Positions 6,289 to 12,818 of a stretch of DNA of 12,818 nt are shown one piece after another. The first letter of the stretch is position 1. Each line of letters starts with the position of its first letter. The stretch covers positions 1 through 12,818 of the forward strand of contig JAAZKL010000144.1 of assembly GCA_012799845.1 (NCBI GenBank). Direction: 5' to 3'. A program made the position numbers and the translations under genes. Under the pieces are notes generated by a model. The model saw only the letters and a program-made list of their open reading frames with translations. It searched no databases and was not told the origin of the DNA. The stretch is from Clostridiaceae bacterium. Lineage in GTDB: Bacteria > Bacillota > Clostridia > Acetivibrionales > DTU013.

Positions 6289-6342
6289 GGATCCCAGCCG
6301 CCTCTTCAAAAATCTTAAATTATGTTACCATAGGAGAGTAAT

Positions 6343-6383
6343 AAAAAAAATCAACAGAATTCATAAATTCTGTCGGTTTTTTT
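6343..6383 (-). terminator. Rho-independent terminator after the amidase gene
   Basis: ACAGAATT (6354-6361) pairs with AATTCTGT (6366-6373) around a 4-nt loop. Beyond one A/C mismatch the stem continues through C-G, U-G and A-T pairs. On the minus strand it ends in GATTTTTTTT, as needed to stop transcripts leaving the amidase gene (stop at 6427). T-runs on both sides make it potentially bidirectional. Confidence 0.75.
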
Positions 6384-6426
6384 CATCATAATAGACAAGA
6401 TAAACAACAGGATGGCTTTTTCTGTG

Positions 6427-7431
6427 TCAGCTCACCTTTTCCAGCGCTTTTATAACGGATCTGCACAAAGCCTGTGCGGCTGACTGCCTGAATGATTCTT
6501 TGAGCAGGTTTTCCCTGTCCTTTTTGTTTGTCATGAAGCCGATCTCGGCAAGAGCCGCTGGCATTTTGGTCTCCCTCAATACTATAAGATCCGGCCTGTA
6601 TCTTACTTTTCTGTTATCAGTCTTCAGTGACGCAAGCAGTTCCTGCTGGACTATCTGGGCGAGATCCCTGCCGGTAAAGCCTCTTTTGGTGGACGGATAG
6701 CAGAGTGTCATGGTACCGTTGATGCTTTTTGAACTTGCTGCGTTGTTATGTATACTTATGAACAGTTTCGCATCGAGCATATTGGCTATGTATGCCCGTT
6801 CGTAATTGTCAACATTGGTGTCATCCGATCTGATCATGTAAGTCTTAACACCGCTCTTTTTCAGAAGCGACTCAAGGCGCCTGGCGATATCCAGGTTCAG
6901 GTCCTTCTCGTACAGATCCCCATAATATCCTCCTTTGGCCGTGCCTCCGTGCCCGGCGTCGATCACTACCGGCCCTTGCCCGTCTGCTGCAGGCCTTATG
7001 ACCGTTACCGCGGTGTCGCCGGAATCCCTGGTGTAGATGAGATACGAGTTTTCCGACTGACCGGTGAATATGATGGAGGTGGTGCCGTCGCCGTTCTTCC
7101 TTACTTCAAGCGACTTCACATACTCATCGTTTATGTCCAGGACGCCCTCGCCTATGTCCGCGTTCCGGGCCGGAAATGTGACAGTATAGACCCTGCCGGT
7201 CTCATCGAGCGAATCCGTATAAAGAGGCTTCAGGTTTTTCGTCCCGCGTGTCAGCGCAGCTTTCTTTATAAGAAAATACACCCTGTCCCCTTTATTGCTG
7301 TATGTAATGTTTTTCAACCGGCTTATACTGTCGACCGCTGCCGTTCCTGCGTCATTTTTTGCATAAGCAGACGACACCATGGTTATAAGGATTAAAGAAA
7401 TGATCAGTAAAGCTGAAGTGATACGTTTCAT
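6427..7431 (-). CDS. Secreted N-acetylmuramoyl-L-alanine amidase (Amidase_3)
   Basis: A 334-aa exported peptidoglycan hydrolase that cuts the bond between N-acetylmuramic acid and L-Ala. Residues 1-24 are a signal peptide with likely cleavage after AYA. Residues 38-147 form a beta-rich N-terminal region that may be an AMIN-like wall-targeting domain. Residues 153-331 are the Amidase_3 catalytic domain: VVIDAGHGG with His161, Glu175 (LYEKDLNLDIA) and His228 (SIHNNA) as zinc ligands, and catalytic Glu296 (AALAEIGFM). GAGGGATC lies just before the ATG. At 334 aa with a cleavable signal it is larger than the sporulation amidase CwlD, so I do not use that name, although its position next to gerM would suit a sporulation role. 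It follows ruvB by 151 bp with no terminator between, so it may be co-transcribed with ruvCAB. It ends at a terminator. Confidence 0.93.
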   Translation of the reverse strand: MKRITSALLIISLILITMVSSAYAKNDAGTAAVDSISRLKNITYSNKGDRVYFLIKKAALTRGTKNLKPLYTDSLDETGRVYTVTFPARNADIGEGVLDINDEYVKSLEVRKNGDGTTSIIFTGQSENSYLIYTRDSGDTAVTVIRPAADGQGPVVIDAGHGGTAKGGYYGDLYEKDLNLDIARRLESLLKKSGVKTYMIRSDDTNVDNYERAYIANMLDAKLFISIHNNAASSKSINGTMTLCYPSTKRGFTGRDLAQIVQQELLASLKTDNRKVRYRPDLIVLRETKMPAALAEIGFMTNKKDRENLLKESFRQSAAQALCRSVIKALEKVS

Positions 7432-7582
7432 GATGATCCCTCGCCGAATTTACTTTTGTGACCCTGTAGGACAGCTGTCATCAGGATTCGAATTGCATTC
7501 AGGATATCACAAAATTCGACAAGGTTTTTGATTTGCCCATATTAATTAACCATAACTTAACACTGTTGTAATATTGCCAATC

Positions 7583-8611
7583 TCAGTCAATATCTATCTC
7601 CTGCTGTTCATATCGGCCACACTTCATACTGATGCCGAGATGGTCGTAGGCGAGTTTTGTGGTCATCCTGCCCCTGGGTGTTTTTTTGATGAATCCGAGC
7701 TGGAGCAGATATGGCTCGTATACGTCCTCTATGGTGTCAGGTTCCTCGCTGATACAGGCGGCAAGCGTTTCCAGGCCAACCGGACCGCCGGCGAACTTTT
7801 CGATGATGCTTATGAGCATATTCCTGTCCGTGCTGTCCAGGCCGATGTCGTCCACCTCAAGAGCATTCAGCGCCATCGACGCAGTCTCGGCATCTATGAC
7901 GCCGTCTCCCTTGACCTGCGCAAAATCACGGACTCTCTTGAGCAGTCTGTTGGCTATCCTGGGCGTTCCCCTGGACCTTCTTGCTATCTCGCCTGCTCCC
8001 CTGTCATCGATCTCTATGCCCAGTATCGCGGCAGAGCGCTTCACGATAAGAGTAAGTTCTTCATTGTCGTACATTTCGAGACGGTTTATGACGCCGAACC
8101 TATCTCTCAGAGGCGATGTCAGCAGTCCGGCCCTCGTGGTGGCGCCCACCAGTGTGAACTTGGGCAGATCGAGCCTGATGGAACGGGCGCTCGGCCCCTT
8201 GCCGATGATAATGTCCAGTGCGAAATCCTCCATCGCGGGATAAAGGATCTCTTCCACTGTCCTGTTGAGGCGGTGTATTTCATCTATGAACAGCACATCG
8301 TAGTTGCCCAGGTTGGTCAGTATGGCCGCCAGATCGCCTGGCCTTTCTATGGCAGGTCCCGATGTCACACGGATGCTGACACCAAGTTCCGCAGCTATGA
8401 TGCCGGCCAGCGTAGTCTTGCCCAGACCCGGAGGCCCGTACAGCAGCACGTGGTCCAGCGGTTCCCTGCGCCTCTTGGCCGCCTCTATGAACACACTCAT
8501 GTTTTCCTTGACTTTTCTCTGGCCTATATACTCATCGAGCTTTCTCGGTCTCAGACTGGTTTCGTCAATGTCCTCGATCACTGCTTTTGTCTCGATCAGT
8601 CTTTCTTCCAT
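7583..8611 (-). CDS. ruvB: Holliday junction branch-migration helicase RuvB
   Basis: A 342-aa AAA+ motor of normal family length. Walker A GPPGLGKTT is at 59-67, Walker B LFIDEIH at 107-113, sensor 1 GATTRAG at 156-162, and the LRDRFG segment at 168-173 carries the arginine finger. A winged-helix domain with TPRGR (311-315) closes the protein. Hexamers of RuvB, loaded by RuvA, drive branch migration of Holliday junctions. GGGGGAAG precedes the ATG at a good distance. In most bacteria ruvA and ruvB touch or overlap; here 175 bp of largely repeated DNA separate them. Confidence 0.98.
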   Translation of the reverse strand: MEERLIETKAVIEDIDETSLRPRKLDEYIGQRKVKENMSVFIEAAKRRREPLDHVLLYGPPGLGKTTLAGIIAAELGVSIRVTSGPAIERPGDLAAILTNLGNYDVLFIDEIHRLNRTVEEILYPAMEDFALDIIIGKGPSARSIRLDLPKFTLVGATTRAGLLTSPLRDRFGVINRLEMYDNEELTLIVKRSAAILGIEIDDRGAGEIARRSRGTPRIANRLLKRVRDFAQVKGDGVIDAETASMALNALEVDDIGLDSTDRNMLISIIEKFAGGPVGLETLAACISEEPDTIEDVYEPYLLQLGFIKKTPRGRMTTKLAYDHLGISMKCGRYEQQEIDID

Positions 8612-8649
8612 CGTTCTTCCCCCGCCGATCCATTATCTTTCATCAAATG

Positions 8650-8802
8650 TTTTATGAGTCTGTTTCACGGGACAGTTCATGATACTGTATCATGAGCCTG
8701 TTCTGTGAGTCCGTTTCATATGTCTGTTTCATAAGCCTGTTTCATGGCCTGTTTCATGGGCCCGTTTCACGAGCCCGTTCGTGAACCTATTTCATGAGCC
8801 CC
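8650..8802. repeat. ~13-bp tandem repeat, twelve copies, from the ruvA 3' end to near ruvB
   Basis: Twelve diverged units of 12-13 bp with plus-strand consensus TTTCATGAGCCTG run from 8650 to 8802. The last unit (8790-8802) encodes the final Leu-Met-Lys of RuvA, and the TAG stop lies in the unit before it. On the minus strand most units read like CAGGCTCATGAAA, so nearly the whole ruvA–ruvB spacer is a repeated copy of the ruvA end. Because the period is not a multiple of three, the units do not keep one reading frame. Confidence 0.93.
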
Positions 8803-9398
8803 TTCAGGGCGTTCCTGATGATCTCCTCAAGCTCCATCCCGTCAGAGTAAACTGCCGCGACAGCCCTGTTCGCTTCCGCCTGTGTATATCCGAGCACCAT
8901 CAGAGCGCTGACCGCCTCTGACAGCCCCGATCCCGCCTGCGGTTCCTGCGGAAGCAACGGTCCTGTATCCGCCCTGAAAGCAAGCTGCTCCTTTTTAATC
9001 TTGTCCTTAAGCTCCAGGATGATCCTTTGAGCCATTTTGTTGCCAACGCCCTGGGCTTTCGTCAGTGTCTTTACATCATCGGTGATGATGGCCAGGCTGA
9101 ACTTGGAGGGCGATACGGCGGACAGCAGCGACAGGGCGACTTTCGGCCCGACACCGGAAACAGTCAGCAGCAGTTTGAATACCGACAGTTCCTCATGCGT
9201 GGCGAATCCGAAGAGATCCATCACGTCTTCTCTGACATGCAGATGCGTATACACTCTGAACTCCTGCCCCAGTTCCAGGCGGCCGGCCTCCTGGAGCGTT
9301 GTCAGTGTCGTATATACCAGGTACCCTACACCGCCCGTTTCTATTACCAGGTAATCGGTTCCCCTTGCTTCAAGTTTGCCCTTTATGTATGCGTACAT
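8787..9398 (-). CDS. ruvA: Holliday junction DNA-binding protein RuvA
   Basis: A 203-aa protein of normal length. The N-terminal OB fold (MYAYIKGKLEARGTDYLVIET) is followed by two helix-hairpin-helix motifs at SGVGPKVA (81-88) and QGVGNKMA (116-123), a linker at 140-158, and a C-terminal RuvB-contact domain (EAVSALMVLGYTQAEANRAV). RuvA tetramers clamp the four-way junction and recruit RuvB. GGAGGAAAT before the ATG fixes the start. It begins 10 bp after ruvC, so the two are coupled. The last codons and stop lie in the tandem array that fills the spacer to ruvB. Confidence 0.98.
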   Translation of the reverse strand: MYAYIKGKLEARGTDYLVIETGGVGYLVYTTLTTLQEAGRLELGQEFRVYTHLHVREDVMDLFGFATHEELSVFKLLLTVSGVGPKVALSLLSAVSPSKFSLAIITDDVKTLTKAQGVGNKMAQRIILELKDKIKKEQLAFRADTGPLLPQEPQAGSGLSEAVSALMVLGYTQAEANRAVAAVYSDGMELEEIIRNALKGLMK

Positions 9399-9408
9399 AT
9401 TTCCTCCG

Positions 9409-9900
9409 TTATCTGTAATCCAGTTTCGACAGCCTGTACGAGTGGCCGTGGCATATCGCTACTGCCAAAGCGTCCGCCGCATCATCAGGCTTCGGGATCT
9501 CCTCAAGATTGAGTATCGCCCTGACCATCTGCTGCACCTGCAGCTTGTCCGCCCGGCCGTAGCCCGCTACTGCCTGCTTTACCTGGAGCGGCGTATACTC
9601 GAACACCTCGATGCCGCACCTGGCAGCGGCCGTAAGAGCTATGCCCCTGCCGTGGGCTGCTGTTATCGCAGTTTTCAGGTTTTTATTGAAGAACAGCTCC
9701 TCCACAGCCACAGCATCAGGCCTGTACAGTTCAATTGCCGCGCAGATCTCTCTATCCAGCCGTAAAAGCCTCCGTGCGAAAGGCTCTTCGGTACTTGTCA
9801 GGACTGTTCCATAGTTGACGGGCGAAAATTTGTTCCCCTCGTATTTTACTATACCATACCCCGTGATGGCAAATCCGGGGTCAATTCCCATGATAACCAT
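9409..9900 (-). CDS. ruvC: Crossover junction endodeoxyribonuclease RuvC
   Basis: A 163-aa RNase H-fold resolvase that cuts Holliday junctions symmetrically. The four catalytic carboxylates are visible: Asp7 (MGIDPG), Glu67 (VAVEELFF), Asp140 and Asp143 (DDAADALA). I start at the ATG at 9900, preceded by AGAAGG at 7 nt. The frame also opens at a GTG at 9918, which has no ribosome site. It is the first gene of the ruvC–ruvA–ruvB order, divergent from argG. A possible -10 TATAAT lies on the complement of 9959-9964, but no good -35 accompanies it. Confidence 0.96.
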   Translation of the reverse strand: MVIMGIDPGFAITGYGIVKYEGNKFSPVNYGTVLTSTEEPFARRLLRLDREICAAIELYRPDAVAVEELFFNKNLKTAITAAHGRGIALTAAARCGIEVFEYTPLQVKQAVAGYGRADKLQVQQMVRAILNLEEIPKPDDAADALAVAICHGHSYRLSKLDYR

Positions 9901-9930
9901 AAAATCGCCTTCTGACACTGTTGTATTTTC

Positions 9931-9968
9931 AATGAATATTTATAATTTCTATTGCATAATTATACATC
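9931..9968. promoter_or_regulatory. Tandem ARG-box-like sites (putative ArgR operator)
   Basis: Two 18-bp windows 2 bp apart (9931-9948 and 9951-9968) resemble the ArgR/AhrC box, whose core is TGAATWWWWATTCA. The first core is TGAATATTTATAAT (11 of 14 matches). The second is TGCATAATTATACA (12 of 14, and nearly palindromic). Two boxes 20 bp apart centre to centre is the usual arrangement for an ArgR hexamer. They cover and flank the -35 of argG, so arginine-dependent repression is likely. AT-rich DNA can match by chance, so this is moderate evidence. Confidence 0.5.
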
Positions 9969-9980
9969 TTGTTGTATAAT
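9952..9980 (+). promoter_or_regulatory. argG–argH promoter
   Basis: TTGCAT (9952-9957) and a perfect TATAAT (9975-9980) are separated by exactly 17 bp, a strong housekeeping-type promoter. Transcription would start near 9987, leaving a leader of about 110 nt before argG. I see no clear attenuator hairpin in the leader. Confidence 0.75.
9959..9980. promoter_or_regulatory. 8-bp inverted repeat joining two opposed -10 elements
   Basis: ATTATACA (9959-9966) and TGTATAAT (9973-9980) are perfect inverted copies around a 6-bp spacer. The right arm contains the argG -10; the left arm contains a TATAAT on the minus strand that could serve ruvC. It may be an operator or simply two mirror-image promoters. 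Confidence 0.45.
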
Positions 9981-10098
9981 CTTTGCAGGATGATTAAAAT
10001 ATTACTGTAGCAGATGCAGGACCGGCAATGCGTTTAATATGTCGATTGATGCATACAGCATACACTTATTATTCTAGCACAGATATGGAGGAATTGGT

Positions 10099-11319
10099 AT
10101 GAGTCAAAAGGAAAAAGTGGTACTGGCGTATTCAGGCGGGTTGGATACATCTATCATCATACCCTGGCTCAGGGAAAACTATAATTACGAAGTGATCGCG
10201 ATGGCGGCAGACGTAGGCCAGGGCGAGGAACTGGAGCCGCTGAGGGAGAAAGCAATAAAAACCGGCGCAAGCAAAATATATATCGAAGATCTGCGCGAGG
10301 AATTCATAACCGATTTCATATACCCGACCCTCAAAGCGCATGCCGTTTATGAGGGCAAATACCTGCTGGGCACGTCCTTCGCAAGGCCTGTCATAGCAAA
10401 GAGGCTCGTGGAGATCGCGGAGAAGGAAGGAGCCGTCGCCATAGCCCACGGCGCTACAGGCAAGGGCAATGACCAGGTCAGGTTCGAACTGACTGTAAAG
10501 GCCCTGGCCCCCCATCTGAAAATAGTGGCTCCATGGAGGCTGTGGGACATCAGGTCCAGGGAGGACGCCATCGATTATGCCACGGCAAGGAACATACCGA
10601 TACCTGTCACTAAGAAGGACAACTACAGCATGGACAGGAACATATGGCATCTGAGCCACGAAGGCTCCGACCTGGAGGATCCGTGGAACGAACCTCAGTA
10701 CGACAAGCTGCTCAAGCTCATGGTGCCTCCGGAAAAAGCGCCTGACAATCCCACATACGTTGAGATATATTTCGAGCAGGGCATCCCGAAGAAAGTCAAC
10801 GGAGTTGAATATTCGCCAATAGAATTGCTGGAGACACTCAACAGGCTCGGTGGGGAAAACGGCGTAGGCATCATGGATATGGTCGAAAACCGCCTTGTTG
10901 GAATGAAGTCCAGGGGCGTATATGAAACACCCGGCGGAACGATACTCTATGCTGCCCACAGGGAACTGGAACTGCTCTGCCTTGACAGGGACACGCTGCA
11001 CTACAAGGATGTCGTGGCCCAGAGGTTCGCCGAACTGGTTTACTACGGCCAGTGGTACACTCCTCTGAGAGAGGCGCTGTCAGCATTTGTGGACAGCACC
11101 CAGAAGACGGTGACCGGTACGGTTCGCCTGAAGCTTTACAAGGGCAATGTCATGCCGGCAGGCACCCAGTCGCCGTACTCACTGTACAGTGAAGAACTCT
11201 CCACATTCGGCAGGGATGAGGTATACAACCAGAAGGACGCCGAGGGATTCATAAACCTGTTCGGGCTGCCGATGAAGGTCAGGGCACTTGTAATGAAAGG
11301 TAAGGAGAATAAGGAATGA
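10099..11319 (+). CDS. argG: Argininosuccinate synthase
   Basis: A 406-aa enzyme of the usual length that joins citrulline and aspartate at the cost of ATP to give argininosuccinate, the penultimate step of arginine synthesis. The N-type ATP pyrophosphatase loop AYSGGLDTS is at 10-18. Other family blocks include GATGKGNDQVRFE and MDRNIWHLSHEGSDLEDP. GGAGGAA lies 6 nt before the ATG. It is the first gene of an argG–argH operon; its stop shares ATGA with the argH start. Promoter and ARG-box-like sites lie upstream. Confidence 0.98.
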   Translation: MSQKEKVVLAYSGGLDTSIIIPWLRENYNYEVIAMAADVGQGEELEPLREKAIKTGASKIYIEDLREEFITDFIYPTLKAHAVYEGKYLLGTSFARPVIAKRLVEIAEKEGAVAIAHGATGKGNDQVRFELTVKALAPHLKIVAPWRLWDIRSREDAIDYATARNIPIPVTKKDNYSMDRNIWHLSHEGSDLEDPWNEPQYDKLLKLMVPPEKAPDNPTYVEIYFEQGIPKKVNGVEYSPIELLETLNRLGGENGVGIMDMVENRLVGMKSRGVYETPGGTILYAAHRELELLCLDRDTLHYKDVVAQRFAELVYYGQWYTPLREALSAFVDSTQKTVTGTVRLKLYKGNVMPAGTQSPYSLYSEELSTFGRDEVYNQKDAEGFINLFGLPMKVRALVMKGKENKE

Positions 11320-12683
11320 AACTCTGGGGAGGCAGGTTTACTGCCAATACCGACAAGGCTGTGGACGACTTCCATTCGTCCATTCGCTTCGATTCGAGGA
11401 TGTACAGGCAGGATATCGCAGGCAGCATCGCCCATGCCGAAATGCTCGGCAGGATCGGGGTTATCCCTGCTGCCGAAGCGGAGTTGATCTGCTCCACGCT
11501 GAAAGAGATACTCAGCGATATCGAAAACGGCAAGGTACAGTTCGAAGTCGAGGCCGAAGATATCCACATGAACATAGAAAAAATCCTGATCGAACGGATA
11601 GGCGACATCGGCAAAAAGCTGCACACCGGAAGGAGCCGCAACGATCAGGTGGCTCTTGACCTGCGCATGTACCTGAAGGACGAAACCAGCGAAATCAGGG
11701 CTATGCTGCTGGAACTCCTGGATGTTCTGCTGGACATCAGCGAAAAAAACAAGGACACCATCATGCCGGGATACACGCATCTCCAGAGGGCGCAGCCCAT
11801 AACGCTGGCCCATCACATGATGGCATATTTCCAGATGTTCAGGCGCGATGTCGGGCGGCTTGACGACTGCCGTGCCCGGATGGATGTCATGCCCCTTGGC
11901 TCAGGCGCTCTTGCAGGCACCACCTACCCCCTTGACAGGAGCTTCGTTGCCGAAAAACTTGGCTTTTCGGCTATAACGGAAAACAGCCTCGACGGGGTCA
12001 GCGACAGGGATTTCGCCATTGAACTGGCTTCCTGCCTGTCAATAGTAATGATGCATCTGAGCCGTTTCTGCGAGGAGTTGATACTGTGGTCCTCCGCAGA
12101 GTTCTCGTTTATTGAAATGGACGATGCATACAGCACCGGGAGCAGCATCATGCCGCAGAAAAAGAACCCGGACGTGGCGGAACTGATCAGGGGCAAGACC
12201 GGACGTGTCTACGGCTCGCTCGTCGCGCTGCTGACGATGATGAAATCGCTGCCCCTCGCGTACAACAAGGACATGCAGGAGGATAAGGAGGCCATATTCG
12301 ACGCGGTGGACACAGTGAAGGCCTGCCTGCCTGTTTTTGCAAAGATGCTCTCGACAATGAAAATAAAGAAGGAGAACATGTACAGGGCAGCCAGCGGCGG
12401 CTTTACCAATGCCACCGATGTGGCTGACTATCTTGTAAAAAAGGGCGTCCCGTTCAGGAGCGCCCACGAGATAGTCGGCAAAATGGTGCTGTACTGCATA
12501 GACAACAACAAAGCGCTGGATGAACTGACGATGGAAGAGTTCAAAGCGTTTTCCCCGAAAATAGAGGACGACATCTACAGGGCTATCAGCCTGGAAAGCT
12601 GTGTTTCCGGCCGCAAACTGCCCGGAGGTCCTGCACCTGAAAGCGTAAGGGCGTCCATCGAAAACGCGAAAAAGGTACGGTGA
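11316..12683 (+). CDS. argH: Argininosuccinate lyase
   Basis: A 455-aa member of the fumarase/aspartase superfamily that splits argininosuccinate into arginine and fumarate. The superfamily signature GSSIMPQKKNP is at 275-285, with the flexible loop serine in it. HTGRSRNDQ is at 103-111 and the conserved Thr-His pair (PGYTHLQRAQP) at 151-161. The ATG overlaps the argG stop by 4 bp, with AAGGAG upstream inside argG, so translation is coupled. The final codons (Lys-Lys-Val-Arg) and TGA lie in the first unit of a 26-bp direct repeat, so the natural end may have been altered by that sequence. The protein length is normal. Confidence 0.98.
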   Translation: MKLWGGRFTANTDKAVDDFHSSIRFDSRMYRQDIAGSIAHAEMLGRIGVIPAAEAELICSTLKEILSDIENGKVQFEVEAEDIHMNIEKILIERIGDIGKKLHTGRSRNDQVALDLRMYLKDETSEIRAMLLELLDVLLDISEKNKDTIMPGYTHLQRAQPITLAHHMMAYFQMFRRDVGRLDDCRARMDVMPLGSGALAGTTYPLDRSFVAEKLGFSAITENSLDGVSDRDFAIELASCLSIVMMHLSRFCEELILWSSAEFSFIEMDDAYSTGSSIMPQKKNPDVAELIRGKTGRVYGSLVALLTMMKSLPLAYNKDMQEDKEAIFDAVDTVKACLPVFAKMLSTMKIKKENMYRAASGGFTNATDVADYLVKKGVPFRSAHEIVGKMVLYCIDNNKALDELTMEEFKAFSPKIEDDIYRAISLESCVSGRKLPGGPAPESVRASIENAKKVR

Positions 12684-12719
12684 CACTCCTCTGGAGAAAG
12701 GTACGGTGACATTCCTCTG
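12668..12719. repeat. 26-bp direct repeat spanning the argH stop, with a nearby inverted copy
   Basis: Units 12668-12693 and 12694-12719 are identical at 24 of 26 positions. Each carries AAGGTACGGTGACA; in the first, TGA is the argH stop. GTGACACTCCTC (12680-12691) recurs inverted and perfectly as GAGGAGTGTCAC at 12742-12753. The second unit's GTGACATTCCTC can also pair with that arm through one wobble, so two left arms compete for one right arm. The set resembles REP-like palindromic units of other bacteria, but this is only a resemblance. Confidence 0.88.
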
Positions 12720-12758
12720 CAGGATGCTTTTCTCTGTGGTTGAGGAGTGTCACGCGAG

Positions 12759-12795
12759 AAAGAAACCGGTACGCACCGTACCGGTTTCTTTTCAA
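12759..12795 (+). terminator. Strong terminator of the argG–argH operon
   Basis: A perfect 15-bp stem (AAAGAAACCGGTACG at 12759-12773 with its complement at 12777-12791) closes a 3-nt loop and runs into TTTT. It lies 75 bp after the argH stop. Confidence 0.88.
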
Positions 12796-12796
12796 T

Positions 12797-12818
12797 AAAA
12801 AAACCCGGTTTCACCGGG
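12797..12818 (-). terminator. Terminator for a convergent gene beyond the right edge
   Basis: CCCGG (12804-12808) and CCGGG (12814-12818) flank TTTCA, and A7 at 12797-12803 gives a T7 tail on the minus strand. The stem may extend past the window edge. It implies a minus-strand gene to the right. Confidence 0.7.

Noticed and set aside
7432..7582. Separate sporulation-sigma promoter for the amidase
   Set aside because: I looked for SigE/SigG-like and housekeeping -35/-10 pairs on the minus strand and found no good match; co-transcription with ruvB remains possible.
7574..8695. 373-codon plus-strand open frame opposite ruvB
   Set aside because: It is the antisense shadow of an unmistakable ruvB; it lacks a ribosome site and resembles no protein family.
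8650..8802. Possible CRISPR array
   Set aside because: Units are 12-13 bp and directly adjoining, without spacers, and no cas genes are present.
9987..10098. Possible riboswitch or T-box leader before argG
   Set aside because: No T-box sequence, no stable stem followed by a T-run, and no long conserved leader pattern could be seen; ARG boxes explain regulation better.
10132..11001. 289-codon minus-strand frame opposite argG
   Set aside because: Shadow of argG in GC-richer coding DNA; no start signal or family resemblance.
12575..12814. Minus-strand small frames over the argH end repeat
   Set aside because: They read through the direct repeat and terminator and overlap argH; no ribosome site or family resemblance.

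Overview
The window looks like a chromosomal segment of a spore-forming member of the Firmicutes, most likely class Clostridia. The reasons are a two-domain GerM-type lipoprotein, purine-rich Shine-Dalgarno sites of the GGAGG type, frequent AGG (Arg) and ATA (Ile) codons, and the order gerM–rdgB–yfcE-like phosphodiesterase, which matches the Bacillus gerM–rph–ysnA–ysnB block with rph absent. Base composition is moderate over most of the window and clearly more AT-rich in the first ~1.1 kb. I cannot name a genus.

Layout. Bases 1–1197 are accessory-looking: the tail of an unidentified gene with a strong terminator, a 27-codon stub resembling the start of a tyrosine recombinase, an orphan 154-aa minus-strand gene, and a 151-bp element bounded by inverted repeats (MITE-like). 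Bases 1198–3006 (minus) encode a large lipoprotein with a PdaC/RsiV-like region. It is divergent from a small FmdB-type zinc-ribbon gene (3249–3461, plus). Bases 3549–6140 (minus) hold gerM, rdgB and a YfcE-like phosphodiesterase, transcribed in that order and apparently as one operon. Bases 6427–9900 (minus) hold ruvC, ruvA, ruvB and then a secreted N-acetylmuramoyl-L-alanine amidase that ends in a terminator. A compact divergent control region (9901–10098) separates ruvC from argG–argH (plus, 10099–12683). These encode the last two steps of arginine synthesis, overlap by 4 bp, and are followed by a strong terminator. A second terminator facing the other way marks a convergent gene beyond the right edge.

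How the genes relate. ArgG and ArgH convert citrulline plus aspartate to arginine plus fumarate. Tandem ARG-box-like sites over the argG promoter suggest ArgR control. RuvABC is the Holliday-junction branch-migration and resolution machine. The amidase and GerM act at the cell envelope or during sporulation. RdgB cleans the nucleotide pool.

The most unusual signal is not a gene. Three genes (the phosphodiesterase, ruvA and argH) have their last codons and stop codon embedded in a short tandem repeat array that continues into the downstream spacer, with units of 21, ~13 and 26 bp. A fourth array (17 bp) lies upstream of gerM, and gerM itself contains 12-bp and 15-bp coding repeats. I found no convincing new defence system, RNA machine or biosynthetic cluster; the core genes are ordinary.
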